Shown here: positions 30,507 through 31,881 of the stretch, piece by piece
Position numbering within the stretch: the stretch's first letter is position 1
How the letters are laid out: every line of letters begins with the position of its first letter
Source: Longilinea sp964536805
Lineage (GTDB): Bacteria; Chloroflexota; Anaerolineae; Anaerolineales; Anaerolineaceae
DNA: 31,881 bases
Direction of reading: 5' to 3'
Assembly: GCA_964536805.1 (NCBI GenBank)
Contig: CAZHYQ010000027.1
Coordinates: 1-31,881 of the forward strand
Position numbers and translations under genes: made by a program
Notes under the pieces: model-generated
Seen by the model: the letters and a program-made list of their open reading frames with translations, nothing else
What the model was told of the DNA's origin: nothing
The model's database searches: none

Positions 30507-31881
30507 ATGAGCACAGAAATTCTCCTGTGGTTAATTCCGCTGCCGCCTTTGTTGGCGTTTGCAATCATTGTTTTGCTCGCCAACCGCCGCAATGGACTCA
30601 GCACCGGCCTTGCTGTGGGCGGGGCAGCCTTATCCTGGCTGGCAAGCCTGATTGTTTTTTTCAGGGTGATTGGAATTGAGGGCTTGAGTAAAAAGCCCAT
30701 TGGACAGGCGGTCAACTGGATTCCCACCGGCGATACCTGGTTGAAAATTGGCGTCCAGATCGATCCGCTTTCCGCCGTAACGTTGTTCTTCGTCGCCTGG
30801 ACGATCTTGATGATCTTCGTTTACAGCATCGGGTACCATAATTTTGGCCAGCCCAAAGGCGATCACGATGTGCCCGGCATGCCGCCGCACGGTGCAACCG
30901 TCAAAGGCGCGCATGGCAAACAGACGGTGATGTCGATCGAACCAATGTACGCGCGGTTCTTTGCACTCATCAGCCTGTTCGCTTTCGCGATGTACCTGTT
31001 GGTGGTAAGTGACAACCTGCTTACTCTGTTTGTTGGTTGGGAAATCATGGGCCTGTGTTCCTACTTGCTCATCGGTTTCTGGTACGCCAAAGAATCAGCC
31101 CGCAACGCTGCCGTGAAAGCCTTTTTGACCACGCGCGTCGGCGATATGTTCCTGATGCTGGGTCTGGCGGCGCTGTATTCCATCACCGGCACGCTCAGCT
31201 ACCAGGAGATCTTTGGCAACGAAACGGTGATGCACATGCTCGCAACCAGCGCGTCGCCAGTTTTTGGTTTATCTTGGGCAGGCTTCATCGGGTTGTTGAT
31301 CTTCCTGGGGGTTGTGGGTAAATCCGCCCAGTTCCCGCTGCACGTCTGGCTGCCGGATGCGATGGAAGGTCCCACGCCGGTTTCTGCCATGATCCATGCG
31401 GCCACCATGGTTTCGGCTGGCGTATATCTGGCCATCCGCAGCTTCCCGCTGGTGGCAGCAGGCTGGCAACCCGGCCTGCCATTGACTCTTCCGATGACCG
31501 TGATGGCCGCGGTCGGCGCTTTTACGGCCCTGTTTGCTGCCACCATTGCGCTGGCTCAGAATGACATCAAACGCGTGCTGGCCTATTCGACCATTTCTCA
31601 GCTCGGATACATGATCGCAGCGTTGGGAACCGGTGCCTACGTCGCGGCCGTCTTTCACCTGGTGACGCATGCCTTTTTCAAGGCGCTGCTCTTCCTGGGG
31701 TCAGGCTCTGTCATTCACGGCATGGAACACGGCGTTCTTCACACGGGCGAGCATATCGATCCGCAGAACATGTACAACATGGGCGGGCTGCGCAATAAGA
31801 TGCCCCGTACCTTCTGGACCTTTTTAATCGGCGGTTTTGCCCTGTCCGGTTTCCCGCTGGTCACTGCCGGGTTCTGGTCAA
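30507..31881 (+). CDS. nuoL: NADH-quinone oxidoreductase subunit L (partial, right edge)
   Basis: 458 codons are present, from the ATG at 30507 (GGGAGG 12 bases before it) to the window edge with no stop. The antiporter-like core is clear: FVGWEIMGLCSYLLIGFW with its catalytic Glu, GKSAQFPLHVWLPDAMEGPTP, AYSTISQLGYM and HAFFKALLFLG with the channel Lys. Between the early SIGYHNFG and YARFFALISLF there is a hydrophilic, His/Gly-rich loop of about 30 residues longer than in E. coli. The C-terminal TM16 and the piston helix lie outside the window. Confidence 0.94.
   Translation, partial: MSTEILLWLIPLPPLLAFAIIVLLANRRNGLSTGLAVGGAALSWLASLIVFFRVIGIEGLSKKPIGQAVNWIPTGDTWLKIGVQIDPLSAVTLFFVAWTILMIFVYSIGYHNFGQPKGDHDVPGMPPHGATVKGAHGKQTVMSIEPMYARFFALISLFAFAMYLLVVSDNLLTLFVGWEIMGLCSYLLIGFWYAKESARNAAVKAFLTTRVGDMFLMLGLAALYSITGTLSYQEIFGNETVMHMLATSASPVFGLSWAGFIGLLIFLGVVGKSAQFPLHVWLPDAMEGPTPVSAMIHAATMVSAGVYLAIRSFPLVAAGWQPGLPLTLPMTVMAAVGAFTALFAATIALAQNDIKRVLAYSTISQLGYMIAALGTGAYVAAVFHLVTHAFFKALLFLGSGSVIHGMEHGVLHTGEHIDPQNMYNMGGLRNKMPRTFWTFLIGGFALSGFPLVTAGFWS

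Noticed and set aside
1..31881. tRNA genes, rRNA genes, insertion sequences, prophage or integrase genes
   Set aside because: None was seen on either strand by reading spacers and open frames; gene content is consistently chromosomal.

Overview
The window is about 31.9 kb of a bacterial chromosome of moderate GC content. The first 17.2 kb is one long plus-strand ribosomal-protein supercluster: the end of tuf, then S10-spc-alpha order through rplQ, followed by truA-rplM-rpsI. Zinc-type S14, a zinc-type S4 and a CxxC/CxxC L24 are all present. Together with the L2 sequence, a long NuoL loop and a tryptophanase beside housekeeping genes, this points to Chloroflexota, most likely Anaerolineae. The lineage is inferred from overall resemblance; no search was run.

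Region by region. Positions 1-377 hold the tuf end and rpsJ. Positions 378-699 are an unusually long rpsJ-rplC spacer with a promoter-like site and several hairpins. Positions 700-12419 run rplC, D, W, B, rpsS, rplV, rpsC, rplP, rpmC, rpsQ, rplN, X, E, rpsN, H, rplF, R, rpsE, rpmD, rplO, secY, adk, map. Positions 12464-15571 are an alpha-type segment (rpmJ, rpsM, K, D, rpoA, rplQ). It has its own promoter-like site overlapping the end of map and a structured spacer before rpsK; infA is missing from its usual place. Positions 15602-17231 are truA, rplM and rpsI, closed by a strong hairpin.

Positions 17542-20090 hold a mazG-type pyrophosphohydrolase carrying a remnant of a methylase domain, translationally coupled to a polytopic membrane protein. 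A perfect 19-bp bidirectional terminator separates these from a minus-strand pair (tryptophanase and a small lipoprotein). A very AT-rich divergent promoter region follows, with a short upstream ORF before tnaA on one side and a consensus promoter on the other. The latter drives a two-gene unit (22211-24188). Its first product is a solenoid-like protein with regularly spaced Gly-Gly-Asp motifs and its second is a two-TM protein; both carry the same short helical module, at opposite ends.

Positions 24482-26979 encode an ABC exporter (one ATPase, two related permeases). Positions 27188-27871 encode an unrecognised anchored protein. From 28038 to the right edge is a complex I membrane-arm operon, nuoA-nuoH-nuoJ-nuoK-nuoL (nuoL cut by the edge), with none of the peripheral-arm genes (nuoBCDEFGI) that normally lie between nuoA and nuoJ.

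The most interesting leads are the GGD-repeat/helical-module pair, the stripped nuo operon, the tnaA upstream ORF, and the two candidate ribosomal-protein leaders. No CRISPR array, tRNA, rRNA, IS element or phage gene was seen.
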